Positions 44,602 through 54,221 of a DNA stretch of 64,000 bases are shown here, one piece after another. The notes beneath the pieces were generated by a model. That model saw only the letters and a program-made list of their open reading frames with translations. It was not told the origin of the DNA and did not search any database. Location of the stretch: assembly GCA_024277815.1 (NCBI GenBank), contig JAJRUM010000058.1, positions 1-64,000 of the forward strand. Direction: 5' to 3'. The position numbers and the translations under genes are program-made. The DNA comes from Gammaproteobacteria bacterium. Lineage in GTDB: Bacteria; Pseudomonadota; Gammaproteobacteria; Xanthomonadales; SZUA-36. The stretch's first letter is position 1, and the number at the start of each line of letters is the position of its first letter.

Positions 44602-46749
44602 ATGAGCAGTGTTCGGGTTGAGGCCATAAGCACTGATATTCAAGCAGTTCCTTTCCAGGAAGCATCGCTCGATATCTGGGACAAAAAATACCGACTCAAG
44701 TCAAAACTTGGTGAAAATATTGACGCCGATATTGATGACACCTACAAAAGAGTTGCGCGTGCAATTTCCAGGGTTGAAAAAACCCGCGAACTGCGCGAGC
44801 AATGGTATGAGTCATTTCTGTGGGCGCTGCGTCGTGGGGCCATACCTGCCGGCAGAATAACCTCCAATGCTGGCGCGCGTGAGCACAAGCCAGCTACCTC
44901 AACCATCAATTGTACGGTTTCAGGAACCATCAAGGACTCCATGAATGGTATTCTTGATAAAGTTCATGAGGCCGGACTGACACTGAAGGCTGGTTGCGGA
45001 ATAGGTTATGAGTTTTCCACGCTGCGTCCCAAAGGTGCCTATGTATCGGGTGCCGGGGCTTATACTTCCGGCCCGCTGAGCTTCATGGATATCTATGACA
45101 AGATGTGCTTCACCGTGTCTTCGGCCGGTGGGCGCAGGGGTGCCCAGATGGCAACCTTTGAGATCGGCCACCCGGATGCCATGGAATTCATCCGCGCCAA
45201 GCGTGAAGATGGCCGCTTGCGGCAGTTTAACTGCTCGCTGTTGATCACCGATGAGTTTATGCAGGCAGTGGCCGCTGATGAGGACTGGTCGTTGGCTTTT
45301 CCCATTACACCGCAGGAAGTGATAGAGCTGGATATCGATGATCCCGACCAGGTTCTGTGGCGTGAATGGCCGCTGGTAGATGATTATGTTACCCGGGAAG
45401 ACGGCCTGGTGGCCTGCAAGGTCTACAAAAAAGTACCGGCACGCCGTATGTGGGACATGATCATGTCATCCACTTACGATTTTGCCGAACCGGGCTTTAT
45501 CCTGATCGACCGCATCAATGAAATGAATAACAACTGGTTCTGCGAGAATATCCGCGCAACCAACCCCTGTGGTGAGCAACCTTTGCCACCTTATGGTGCC
45601 TGTTTGCTGGGTTCAATTAACCTGACCCGGTTTGTTGACCAGCCCTTTACAGATGGCGCGGCGTTTAATTGGGAAGCATACCGGAAAGTCGTGAAGGTAT
45701 TTACCCGCATGCTGGATAATGTCGTTGAAATCAATGGCCTGCCTCTTGGTAAGCAGCGTGACGAGATCGCGCGTAAGCGCCGTCACGGCATGGGTTTTTT
45801 GGGCCTGGGCTCAACGCTGACTTTGCTGGGCATGAGATACGGCGACGAAAAGTCACTGGAGTTCACAGAGAAGGTAGCCCGTGAAATGGCTGTTGCCGGC
45901 TGGCAGGAAGGGCTGGAACTGAGCCGCGAAAAGGGGCCGGCACCGATCATGGAAGAAGAGTTTGAAGTGACTGCTGCCATGTTGCGTAAGCGACCGGAAA
46001 TGGCGGCTGACGGTTTCAATGTCGGGGATCCCGTGTGTGGGTCTGTATTGCATACCAGGTACAGCCGATATATGCAGCAAATTGCCGAGATAGAGCCTGA
46101 ACTGGTTGCGGCGCTGACCGAAGAAGGTGCCCGCTTTACCCATCATACTTCCATCGCCCCCACCGGGACGATATCACTGTCGCTGGCAAACAATGCATCC
46201 AATGGGATTGAGCCAAGCTTCGCCCATCACTATAGCCGCAATGTGATCAGGGAAGGCAAGAAGAGTAAGGAAAAGGTTGAAGTATTCAGCTTTGAATTGC
46301 TGGCTTATCGGGAGTTGGTGAATCCGGGTGCGATGCCGGATTCCAGTGATGAAAGTACAAAATTGCCGGATCAGTTCATCGCAGCCGATGAAGTTTCTCC
46401 GACGCAGCATGTTGATATCCAGGCCGCCGCGCAGAAGTGGATTGATTCATCTATTTCCAAGACGGCCAATGTGCCGACTGACTATCCATACGAAGATTTT
46501 AAAGAGGTCTATACTTATGCTCACGGCAAAGGTTTAAAAGGCTGCACGACTTTCCGTTTCAACCCGGAGGTTTTCCAGGGCGTACTGGTCAAGGAGGAAG
46601 ACCTGGCAAACACCACTTACCGCTTTGTATTGGAAGACGGCGAAGTGGTTGAAGTGAAGGGTAATGAAGAAATCGAATACGATGGTGAGGTACACTCTGC
46701 TGCCAACCTGTTTGATGCCCTTAAAGAGGGCTATTACGGAAAATTCTAG
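44602..46749 (+). CDS. nrdJa: Class II (adenosylcobalamin-dependent) ribonucleotide reductase, large part NrdJa
   Basis: Reduces ribonucleotides to deoxyribonucleotides with adenosylcobalamin as radical source, with or without oxygen. The 715-aa protein has the barrel motifs NCTVSGTIKDS, KAGCGIGYEFSTLRP, and the finger-loop cysteine and glutamate in ATNPCGEQPLPPYG. It stops before the C-terminal cysteine pair; those residues are on the next gene. In Pseudomonas the enzyme is split in the same way. NrdR boxes precede it. Confidence 0.95.
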   Translation: MSSVRVEAISTDIQAVPFQEASLDIWDKKYRLKSKLGENIDADIDDTYKRVARAISRVEKTRELREQWYESFLWALRRGAIPAGRITSNAGAREHKPATSTINCTVSGTIKDSMNGILDKVHEAGLTLKAGCGIGYEFSTLRPKGAYVSGAGAYTSGPLSFMDIYDKMCFTVSSAGGRRGAQMATFEIGHPDAMEFIRAKREDGRLRQFNCSLLITDEFMQAVAADEDWSLAFPITPQEVIELDIDDPDQVLWREWPLVDDYVTREDGLVACKVYKKVPARRMWDMIMSSTYDFAEPGFILIDRINEMNNNWFCENIRATNPCGEQPLPPYGACLLGSINLTRFVDQPFTDGAAFNWEAYRKVVKVFTRMLDNVVEINGLPLGKQRDEIARKRRHGMGFLGLGSTLTLLGMRYGDEKSLEFTEKVAREMAVAGWQEGLELSREKGPAPIMEEEFEVTAAMLRKRPEMAADGFNVGDPVCGSVLHTRYSRYMQQIAEIEPELVAALTEEGARFTHHTSIAPTGTISLSLANNASNGIEPSFAHHYSRNVIREGKKSKEKVEVFSFELLAYRELVNPGAMPDSSDESTKLPDQFIAADEVSPTQHVDIQAAAQKWIDSSISKTANVPTDYPYEDFKEVYTYAHGKGLKGCTTFRFNPEVFQGVLVKEEDLANTTYRFVLEDGEVVEVKGNEEIEYDGEVHSAANLFDALKEGYYGKF

Positions 46750-46763
46750 GTAGATTACAGACC

Positions 46764-47483
46764 ATGACTATTAAAATAACCAAGAATATTGCCGGTTACG
46801 AAGTCGTTCGACCGGAAGAAGAACTGGCAGCCAAAGAGGCGGCCCTGGAAGCACGTAAGACACGTGGCAGAGCCAAGGTGATTCGCATGACCGAGAAGGT
46901 TTTGCGACCGGAAGGCATGGAGGCACTGGAGGGGTCCACCTACAAAATCAAGACACCTCTGGATGATCATGCGATGTATGTGACCATCAATGACATCATA
47001 CTCAATCTGGGTACCGAACATGAACAGCGCAGGCCGTTTGAAATATTCATAAATTCAAAAAACATGGATCATTTTCAATGGATTGTGGCGTTGACGCGGC
47101 TGATGTCAGCCGTCTTCCGCAAGGGTGGGGATGTGACCTTCCTGCCCGAAGAGTTGCAGGCCGTATTTGATCCAAAGGGTGGTTATTTCAAGCCCGGCGG
47201 TAAATTCATGCCATCCATTGTTGCCGAGATTGGTGCGGTTATAGAGCACCATTTACAAAAGATCGGCCTGATGGAAAAAGAGACCCTGTCGGAACAGCAG
47301 CAACTGATTCTGGACCAAAAACGCGCTGAAGTAGATGCGCAAAAGACAGCCACGGAGTCAGCCGAAGAGGACGCCGAATACCCGGCCTCAGCCACTTTAT
47401 GCAATAAGTGCAATACCAAGGCCGTGGTCGTGATGGACAATTGTGCGACCTGCCTGTCGTGTGGCTATTCCAAGTGCGGGTAA
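46764..47483 (+). CDS. nrdJb: Class II ribonucleotide reductase, C-terminal subunit NrdJb
   Basis: Carries the C-terminal part of the split class II reductase. The 239-aa protein has an NrdJ-type domain (PLDDHAMYVTINDI, FEIFINSKNMDHFQWI, SAVFRKGGD) and ends in a cysteine cluster (CNKCN ... CATCLSCGYSKCG). The cluster probably includes a zinc ribbon and the thiols that re-reduce the active site. It starts 14 bp after nrdJa, so one transcript is expected. Confidence 0.93.
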   Translation: MTIKITKNIAGYEVVRPEEELAAKEAALEARKTRGRAKVIRMTEKVLRPEGMEALEGSTYKIKTPLDDHAMYVTINDIILNLGTEHEQRRPFEIFINSKNMDHFQWIVALTRLMSAVFRKGGDVTFLPEELQAVFDPKGGYFKPGGKFMPSIVAEIGAVIEHHLQKIGLMEKETLSEQQQLILDQKRAEVDAQKTATESAEEDAEYPASATLCNKCNTKAVVVMDNCATCLSCGYSKCG

Positions 47484-47621
47484 AAGTTTCAGTGGTTACC
47501 GTCAGCTGATATATCCGCCAGGCCCGGACGGACTTTCCCGGTCGGCCTGCCAATTTACAAGATTATATTTTCATTGGCTGAATAGGCCACCCATCCCCGT
47601 TTTCACTGCTATAGTGGGTAT

Positions 47622-48929
47622 ATGTTGTTACCTCAGGAACTAATACGAGCGAAGCGCAACGGTCAGATATTGACGGCAAGCGCGCTCCAGGACTTTGTCA
47701 ATGGCGTTGCCAGCGGACAGGTCAGTGATGCCCAGGTGGGGGCCTTTGCCATGGCTGTGCACTGCCAGGGAATGAGTATGGCCGAACAGTCGGTTTTCAC
47801 GCTGGCGATGCGTGACTCCGGTCACTGCCTCAGTTGGCCGGGACTCGATGGGCCGGTGCTGGACAAACATTCAACCGGTGGTGTCGGCGACCTGATAAGC
47901 CTGGTGCTGGCTCCCATGCTGGCCGCCTGTGGAGCCTATATACCAATGATTTCAGGTCGGGGCCTGGGGCATACCGGTGGCACGCTGGATAAGCTGGAAA
48001 GCATCCCCGGTTTCAATGTCTACCCAAGCCCGGAGTTGTTTAGCCAGACGGTCCGTGAAACAGGCTTGGGCATGACCGGCCAGGGCAAAGACCTGGCACC
48101 GGCAGACGGCCGGATTTATGCAATTCGGGATGTCACCGCAACTGTGGATTCAATACCCCTGATCGTTGCGTCGATCCTTTCAAAGAAGCTTGCCGAGGGC
48201 CTGGATGGCCTGGTGCTGGATATCAAAACGGGTAATGGCGCCTTTATGGTTGAGCGCAATGCCGCCAGGGATCTGGCGGTCAACCTGGTGGAAGTTGCTG
48301 AGTTAGCCGGATTGCCTTGCCGGGCGATTATCACCGATATGAATCAACCCCTGGCCAACAGCGCCGGCAATGCCCTGGAAATATTTGAAGCCATCGGCTT
48401 TCTGAAGGCGGATTACCAGCACCCGAGACTGCATGAGGTGGCGCTGTCCCTGTGTGCTGAACTGATGTTGCTGGGCGGTCTCGCTGACAAGCCCAAACCG
48501 GCGCGGTTGCAACTACAGGCTGTGTTGGACGATGGCACGGCGGCCGAGCATTTTGCGCGCATGGTGGCACTGCAGGGTGGCCCGGCAGACTTACTGGACA
48601 GGCCGGACAAGTACCTTGATAAGGCCCCGGTTGTCCGGCCTTACGAGTCGCCGGCCAGTGGTTGCATCGAATACATTGATACCCGGATGGTTGGGCTCTG
48701 CGTTGTACAGTTGGGTGGTGGCCGGCATAGTGTCGAAGACCTGATAGACCACCGCGTGGGGTTGTCCGGGCTCTGCCACGTGGGTGACCAGGTGCAGCAG
48801 GGGATGCCGTTGGCGATCATCCATGCAGCAGATGAAACGGCCTGGCAGGCGGCAACCAAAGGCCTGGATGCCGCGATCAGGGTTGGCCGGGATACAGATA
48901 CGCTGCCGGCGGTATACGAATATTATTAG
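47622..48929 (+). CDS. deoA: Thymidine phosphorylase
   Basis: Splits thymidine (and deoxyuridine) to base and deoxyribose 1-phosphate. The 435-aa protein has the phosphate-binding signature KHSTGGVGDLIS, SGRGLGHTGGTLDKLESIPG and DIKTGNGAFM. It starts a salvage run deoA-deoD-cdd. There is no Shine-Dalgarno before ATG 47622, and a TATAGT at 47610-47615 would place transcription start at or near the ATG, so the message may be leaderless. Confidence 0.96.
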   Translation: MLLPQELIRAKRNGQILTASALQDFVNGVASGQVSDAQVGAFAMAVHCQGMSMAEQSVFTLAMRDSGHCLSWPGLDGPVLDKHSTGGVGDLISLVLAPMLAACGAYIPMISGRGLGHTGGTLDKLESIPGFNVYPSPELFSQTVRETGLGMTGQGKDLAPADGRIYAIRDVTATVDSIPLIVASILSKKLAEGLDGLVLDIKTGNGAFMVERNAARDLAVNLVEVAELAGLPCRAIITDMNQPLANSAGNALEIFEAIGFLKADYQHPRLHEVALSLCAELMLLGGLADKPKPARLQLQAVLDDGTAAEHFARMVALQGGPADLLDRPDKYLDKAPVVRPYESPASGCIEYIDTRMVGLCVVQLGGGRHSVEDLIDHRVGLSGLCHVGDQVQQGMPLAIIHAADETAWQAATKGLDAAIRVGRDTDTLPAVYEYY

Positions 48930-48963
48930 GCTCTGACAGGCACCAGAAATCCGAGGAAAAAGC

Positions 48964-49689
48964 ATGACCGGAACTCCGCATATTGAAGCCGCGCGCGGCG
49001 ACTTTGCTGAAACTGTATTAATGCCGGGAGATCCCCTGAGGGCGCAGGCACTGGCCAAAAACCACCTGAAAAATGTGCGCCAGGTTAACAGCGTCCGTAA
49101 CATGCTGGGATTTACCGGAACCTACAAAGGCAAGCCGGTTTCTATCATGGGTTCGGGAATGGGGATGCCATCGATAAGTATATATGCCCATGAATTATAT
49201 GACTATTATGGTGTTAAACAAATCATAAGGGTAGGTACATGTGGTGGGCTATTGGCTGATATGCAGGTGGGTGACCTGGTACTGGCTGCGGCTGCCAGCA
49301 CAGATTCAGGCATGAACCGGCAACGTCTCGGTGGCTGGGATTTTTCTGCTGTAGCGGATTACGATTTGCTCAGCCGTGTGCATGACATGGCCGTAGAAAA
49401 CGGTTTAAAAATCCGTACCGGGAACGTTTTTGCAACCGACTGGTTTTATCACCCCGACGAAGCCTTCATTCAGAAGTTACAGAAAATGGGCATGCTGGCC
49501 CTGGATATGGAGTCGGCTGCCCTGTACGCCCTGGCTCAGCAGCACGGCGCACGCGCATTAACCATACTGTCTGTTAGCGATGTAATCCCGACCGGTGAGC
49601 AGGCGTCACATGAGGCCCGCCAGAACGCGTTTGGTACCGTTATTGGCGTCGTTCTGGATGCTGTGCTGGACAGGGCACCAGCGGTATGA
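48964..49689 (+). CDS. deoD: Purine nucleoside phosphorylase, DeoD type
   Basis: Hexameric enzyme that phosphorolyses purine nucleosides. The 241-aa protein has the family opening TPHIEAARGDFAETVLMPGDPLRA, GSGMGMPSISIY, RVGTCGG and MESAALYALA, with the acid of the active site in SVSDVIPTGE. GAGGAAA precedes ATG 48964. Its stop overlaps the cdd start by 4 bp. Confidence 0.96.
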   Translation: MTGTPHIEAARGDFAETVLMPGDPLRAQALAKNHLKNVRQVNSVRNMLGFTGTYKGKPVSIMGSGMGMPSISIYAHELYDYYGVKQIIRVGTCGGLLADMQVGDLVLAAAASTDSGMNRQRLGGWDFSAVADYDLLSRVHDMAVENGLKIRTGNVFATDWFYHPDEAFIQKLQKMGMLALDMESAALYALAQQHGARALTILSVSDVIPTGEQASHEARQNAFGTVIGVVLDAVLDRAPAV

Positions 49690-50105
49690 CCGGACCTGTT
49701 GTTGATGTTGATAAAGCCGTTGCCAGCCTGCTGGACAGTGCCCGCGCGGCCAGTGACCATGCGTACTCACCCTACAGCGAGGCCAGGGTAGGGGCCTGCG
49801 TACTGGATGAAGACGGCAATATACACAGTGGCTGTAATGTAGAAAGTGCATCGTATGGATTGACGCAGTGTGCCGAGCGTAACGCGCTGGCCAGTGCGAT
49901 CAGTGCCGGAATGCGCCCGGGCGGCGCACATGTGCTGTTGATTTTCGCGTCAGGTTTTGAAGTATTGTCACCCTGCGGTGCCTGCCGCCAGGTGATGAGC
50001 GAGTTGCTGCCTGCGGATGCGGTGGTCATTTCATGCGTCAGCGACAGCGAATATCGCTACTGGTCGGTGAGTGAGTTGCTACCCGATCCTTTTATTCTGA
50101 AATAA
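49686..50105 (+). CDS. cdd: Cytidine deaminase
   Basis: Small tetrameric-type zinc enzyme that converts cytidine and deoxycytidine to uridine and deoxyuridine. The 139-aa protein has YSPYSEARVGA, the zinc/catalytic CAERNALASAI (Cys plus Glu) and PCGACRQVMSEL. It overlaps deoD (ATGA), which supports one salvage operon with deoA and deoD. Confidence 0.95.
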   Translation: MTGPVVDVDKAVASLLDSARAASDHAYSPYSEARVGACVLDEDGNIHSGCNVESASYGLTQCAERNALASAISAGMRPGGAHVLLIFASGFEVLSPCGACRQVMSELLPADAVVISCVSDSEYRYWSVSELLPDPFILK

Positions 50106-50126
50106 GTCACCCTGGGAGACAGAACA

Positions 50127-50573
50127 ATGCAGTGGGTTCTTAAATTGCTGGGTATTGCTATCCTGGCGCTGAGCACCGTCGTATTCGCCGGTGGGCCAAA
50201 GGTTACACACTATCCGATACCGGGTAACGAGGACCTGCCTTTTTCCGATGCCGTGCAGGTTGGGCACATGCTGTACCTTTCCGGCCAGATCGGTGTGAAT
50301 CCAGCGACTTCCAGGCTGGTTGAAGGTGGTATCACTGCGGAAACACGGCAGACCATGGAGAACATCAAGGCCAGCCTGGAAAGATACGGGTCTTCAATGG
50401 CAGAGGTTGTAAAGTGCACGGTGTTTTTGGCAGATATCCAGGAATGGTCGGCGATGAATGCAGTGTATATCAGCTACTTCCCGAATGACCCGCCTGCCCG
50501 CAGTGCATTCGGCAGCAGTGGGCTGGGCATGGGCGCCCGCACTGAGATCGAGTGCATTGCGACTGTGAAATAG
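50127..50573 (+). CDS. Exported RidA/YjgF-family protein
   Basis: RidA proteins hydrolyse reactive enamine/imine intermediates and are normally cytosolic. This 148-aa member has a clear signal peptide (WVLKLLGIAILALSTVVFAG) before a complete RidA domain (SDAVQVGHMLYLSGQIGVNP, NIKASLERYGSSMAEVVKCTVFLADI, and RTEIECIATV at the end). Export makes a different, periplasmic role likely. It is 21 bp after cdd and the next gene follows closely, so these may share the salvage transcript. Confidence 0.88.
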   Translation: MQWVLKLLGIAILALSTVVFAGGPKVTHYPIPGNEDLPFSDAVQVGHMLYLSGQIGVNPATSRLVEGGITAETRQTMENIKASLERYGSSMAEVVKCTVFLADIQEWSAMNAVYISYFPNDPPARSAFGSSGLGMGARTEIECIATVK

Positions 50574-50593
50574 ACCATTCGGGGGAGAGGCCA

Positions 50594-51685
50594 ATGCAAC
50601 GATCAAGCCGGTTCGGAGTAATCTCTTTAGTCGCCCTGTGTTTCAGCCTGCCGTTGCAAGCGCAATCCAGCACGGCAGTCGGCCGTTTTGCTGAGCTGGC
50701 ACTGGGTTGCGTACACCAGGAATACCCTAACAAGATTTCACATGTCATGTCCGGTGACCAGGACTTGGCACCGCCGCGTGAACTCACGCCGGTTTTCTAT
50801 GGCTGTTTCGACTGGCATTCCTCTGTACATGGGCACTGGCTGCTGGTGCGTTTGTTGCGCCTTTATCCGGGTGAGGCGTTTGCTGACCGGGCAGAGGCGG
50901 CACTGGAAGAAAGCTTCAGAAGTGCCAAAGTAGCAGCCGAAGTTCGCTATGTGAGCCACGCACAACGGGCATCCTTCGAGCGACCTTATGGTATTGCCTG
51001 GCTGCTACAGCTGACCGCCGAGCTACGGGAGTGGGATGATCCGCGCGCCCGGCGCTGGTTATTGGCACTTGAGCCGCTGGAGACAGCCCTGGTGAAAAGT
51101 ACCGGGGTCTGGCTGGGTAAGCTGGCTTACCCGATCCGGGTAGGAGAGCATGCGCAAACAGCTTTTGCCTTCGGGCTGTTCATCGACTGGGCACGGACCG
51201 CAGGCAGGGCTGATTTTCTCGCACTGGTGACACGCCGTTCGCATGAATTTTATGACGCTGACCGGAATTGCCCGCTGGCTTATGAGCCGGGCGGTCAGGA
51301 TTTTTTGTCACCCTGCCTGGCCGAAGCTGATCTGATGCGCCGCATCATGCCAGCGCAGGAATATGCCGGGTGGTTACACGATTTCATGCCGGCTATCCCG
51401 AACGACGGCCAACAGAACTGGTTGCCACTGGCAGTGGTAACAGATCCTTCTGACGGCAAGCTAGCGCATCTTGATGGCTTGAATATCAGTCGGGCATGGA
51501 TGCTGGAAGGCATGGCCGCCGGCCTGCCTGCTGACGATTCCCGCCGCCAGGCGTTACGCAAGGCGGCGGCGGTGCACAGGCAATCGGGGTTGACCGCAGT
51601 CACCGGTGAACACTATGAAGGTGGGCACTGGCTGGGCAGTTTCGCAACTTATCTGCAAACCGGACGGGGCCTGGGAACCAAATAA
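50594..51685 (+). CDS. Exported DUF2891 family protein
   Basis: A 363-aa protein with a signal peptide (FGVISLVALCFSLPLQAQ) and the DUF2891 core: CFDWHSSVHGHWLL, RPYGIAWLLQL, and a C-terminal EHYEGGHWLGSFATYL. The conserved His/Asp/Trp motifs and repeated helical pattern suggest an alpha-barrel fold with an unknown ligand. The track starts at 50552 inside the RidA gene; ATG 50594 has GGGGGAGAGG before it. It forms a pair of exported proteins with the RidA gene. Confidence 0.87.
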   Translation: MQRSSRFGVISLVALCFSLPLQAQSSTAVGRFAELALGCVHQEYPNKISHVMSGDQDLAPPRELTPVFYGCFDWHSSVHGHWLLVRLLRLYPGEAFADRAEAALEESFRSAKVAAEVRYVSHAQRASFERPYGIAWLLQLTAELREWDDPRARRWLLALEPLETALVKSTGVWLGKLAYPIRVGEHAQTAFAFGLFIDWARTAGRADFLALVTRRSHEFYDADRNCPLAYEPGGQDFLSPCLAEADLMRRIMPAQEYAGWLHDFMPAIPNDGQQNWLPLAVVTDPSDGKLAHLDGLNISRAWMLEGMAAGLPADDSRRQALRKAAAVHRQSGLTAVTGEHYEGGHWLGSFATYLQTGRGLGTK

Positions 51686-51719
51686 GCCAGTTTAAATCCA
51701 ATAAGTTGTCAGGCATTTA

Positions 51720-51733
51720 TTGATTTCGATCAA
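51720..51733. promoter_or_regulatory. Fnr/Anr box before the universal stress gene
   Basis: TTGATTTCGATCAA is a perfect match to the Fnr/Anr consensus TTGAT-N4-ATCAA. If TATCCT (51756-51761) is the -10, transcription starts near 51768 and the box is centred at -41.5, the standard class II activator position. Oxygen limitation should therefore induce the downstream gene. Confidence 0.82.
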
Positions 51734-51786
51734 CAGGCCCGGACAGCAATGGATTTATCCTATAGTTGAAGTTGCAGGAGAACGAA

Positions 51787-52239
51787 ATGGCAAATTATCA
51801 GAATATTTTGGTGGCTGTTGACCTTAGCAGTGAGTCAGACCTTGTGCTTAAAAAGGCACAGCTTGTTGCTGACGATAATGCTGTTCTGCATCTTGTCTAC
51901 GTACAGGAGCCAATGGATAGCGTTTACGTTGGCATAGTTCCACAAAGTGCCGCCTTCAGCGGCCTTGGAGACCTTGAGGCCCAACTTGGTGAAGAGTTGA
52001 AGCACAAGCTGGCTGCATTGGGTGAGAAGTTTGGCATTCCTGTCAGCCATTTGCATATACTCAGCGGCTCTCCCGCGCATGAGATTCACCGCTTTGCCAG
52101 GGAACATGATATCGAACTGGTGGTTATCGGTACGCATGGCCAGAAAGGCTTGAAATTACTGCTGGGTTCAACGGCAAATGCCGTTCTGCATGGCGCTGGC
52201 TGTGACGTACTGTCCGTCAGGATTGGCGCTTCAGATTAG
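51787..52239 (+). CDS. Universal stress protein, UspA family
   Basis: A 150-aa protein of the Rossmann-like Usp fold: ILVAVDLSSESDLVLKKA at the start and the ATP-binding signature VVIGTHGQKGLKLLLGSTANAVL near the end. It begins at ATG 51787 after CAGGAGA; the track start at 51766 is upstream of the Shine-Dalgarno. The Fnr/Anr box suggests induction under low oxygen, as for Anr-controlled Usp genes in Pseudomonas. It converges on dxs. Confidence 0.92.
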   Translation: MANYQNILVAVDLSSESDLVLKKAQLVADDNAVLHLVYVQEPMDSVYVGIVPQSAAFSGLGDLEAQLGEELKHKLAALGEKFGIPVSHLHILSGSPAHEIHRFAREHDIELVVIGTHGQKGLKLLLGSTANAVLHGAGCDVLSVRIGASD

Positions 52240-52283
52240 GCTGGCAGGACCTGCGCGTGGACAGGTTTCGAGTTTTCCAGAGT

Positions 52284-54212
52284 TTACCCGGAATGGGACA
52301 AGGGGCCTGGCAGGCCATCGCCGGCGGCTTTGTCACTGTCATTCATGGCCGTCAGCCGGGTATTGATCCGGGCCATAATTCCATCTGCGTTGAGACCGGC
52401 ATCTGCCAGGCAGTCCTGTATGGCGCCGTGCTCAATATAGCGATCAGGCAGGCCGATATTGAGTATCTGGAAGTGCCCTCCAGTCGCCAGTAACAATTCA
52501 TTGACGCCGCTGCCTGCGCCACCGGCAATTGCATTGTCTTCGACAGTGACCAGTAGTTTGTGGCTGAGCGCCATTTCATTGATCAGGTCGGCATCCAGAG
52601 GTTTAACAAAACGCATATTGACCAGAGTTGCGCCGATACGTGCCGCAACTTCGCCTGCGGCAGCCAGCGTGGCGCCAAAAGCGAGGATTGCAATGGTTGT
52701 GCCTCTGTCGACGATTTCGGCCTTGCCAATCGGCAATTCCGTCATGCTTTTCTCTACCGGCATGCCGGGTCCTGCACCGCGCGGATAGCGCACCGCAGCC
52801 GGGCCCTTGTATTTGAAACCGGTGTAGAGCATCTGCCGGCACTCGTTTTCATCGGAGGGGGCCATGATCAGCATATTTGGAATGCAGCGAAGAAAACTGA
52901 GGTCGAAGCTGCCGGCGTGGGTGGGGCCGTCGGAACCGACCAGTCCGGCGCGATCAATCGCAAACAGTACCGGCAAGCCCTGCATGGCAACATCGTGGAT
53001 CAACTGGTCATAGGCACGCTGCAGGAAGGTGCTGTATATCGCAACCACCGGATGTGCCTTTTCACAGGCCATGCCAGCGGCAAGGGTGACCGCATGTTGC
53101 TCGGCGATACTGACGTCAAAATAGCGTTCCGGGAAGCGTTGTTCAAACTCAACCAGCCCGGAGCCTTCGCGCATGGCCGGGGTAATGGCCAGCAGGGACT
53201 CATCCTGCGCTGCCATGTCGCAAAGCCACTCACTAAACACATCAGTGTAGGTTGGCAGAGGTTTTACCCTCGGCGCAGATGGCACGATACCGGTATCCGG
53301 ATCAAAAGGTGAAACGGCATGGTACTTGACCGGGTCTTCCTCTGCCGGTGTATAGCCTTTGCCCTTGGCGGTGATGATATGTAACAGATTCGGCCCGTCC
53401 ACGGTCTGAATGGTTCTCAGTGTGCGCACCAGCAGGGCAACATCGTGGCCATCTATGGGGCCCAGGTAATTGAAACCCAGTTCCTCGAACAGCGTGCTGG
53501 GCACGATCATGCCCTTGACGTGCTCTTCCCAGCGACTCATAAAGCGCCAGACGCGTGAATCGCGGTGCATCATTTGTTTGCCACGTTCGCGGATGTTGGT
53601 CACTGTCGGGCCGCTCATCAGGCGCGCCAGCACCTTGGTCATGGCTCCGACATTGGGCGAGATTGACATCTGGTTCTCGTTTAACACGACCAGCATGTTG
53701 GGGTGTAGCGAGCCGCCATGGTTCAGCGCTTCGAAGGCCATGCCAGCGGTCATGGCGCCATCGCCAATGATAGAGACCACTTGCCGGTCTACCTGTTGCA
53801 GGGCTGAGGCCAGGGCGATACCGAGCCCGGCGCTGATGGAGGTGGAGGAATGCCCGACACCAAAACTGTCAAATTCACTTTCGGCACGTTTGGGGAAAGG
53901 GGCCAGGCCGCCGGTCTTTTTTATGGTGCCGATGCGGTCACGCCGGCCGGTAAGAATTTTATGCGGATACGCCTGATGGCCAACATCCCAGATGAGCCTG
54001 TCGTGTGGAGTCTCAAAGCAGTAGTGCAATGCTACGGTCAGCTCGACACAGCCCAGCCCGGCACTAAAATGCCCGCCACTCTTTGACACAGTTTCGAGCA
54101 GGTACTGGCGCAGCTCATCAGCGACCTGTGGTAGTTGTTCCTCATCCAGCTTGCGCAAATCTGCGGGTACGGTAATTTGCTGCAATAGTGGGTATGTATT
54201 GGCGTTCATCAT
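52284..54212 (-). CDS. dxs: 1-deoxy-D-xylulose-5-phosphate synthase
   Basis: First enzyme of the MEP isoprenoid pathway, a thiamine-diphosphate transketolase-like protein. The 642-aa protein has [31 protein letters not shown], the ThDP motif [18 protein letters not shown], and the catalytic glutamate near [15 protein letters not shown]. It ends the operon accA-tilS-xseB-ispA-dxs, 9 bp after ispA. Confidence 0.97.
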   Translation of the reverse strand: MMNANTYPLLQQITVPADLRKLDEEQLPQVADELRQYLLETVSKSGGHFSAGLGCVELTVALHYCFETPHDRLIWDVGHQAYPHKILTGRRDRIGTIKKTGGLAPFPKRAESEFDSFGVGHSSTSISAGLGIALASALQQVDRQVVSIIGDGAMTAGMAFEALNHGGSLHPNMLVVLNENQMSISPNVGAMTKVLARLMSGPTVTNIRERGKQMMHRDSRVWRFMSRWEEHVKGMIVPSTLFEELGFNYLGPIDGHDVALLVRTLRTIQTVDGPNLLHIITAKGKGYTPAEEDPVKYHAVSPFDPDTGIVPSAPRVKPLPTYTDVFSEWLCDMAAQDESLLAITPAMREGSGLVEFEQRFPERYFDVSIAEQHAVTLAAGMACEKAHPVVAIYSTFLQRAYDQLIHDVAMQGLPVLFAIDRAGLVGSDGPTHAGSFDLSFLRCIPNMLIMAPSDENECRQMLYTGFKYKGPAAVRYPRGAGPGMPVEKSMTELPIGKAEIVDRGTTIAILAFGATLAAAGEVAARIGATLVNMRFVKPLDADLINEMALSHKLLVTVEDNAIAGGAGSGVNELLLATGGHFQILNIGLPDRYIEHGAIQDCLADAGLNADGIMARINTRLTAMNDSDKAAGDGLPGPLSHSG

Positions 54213-54221
54213 GTTCGGTAT

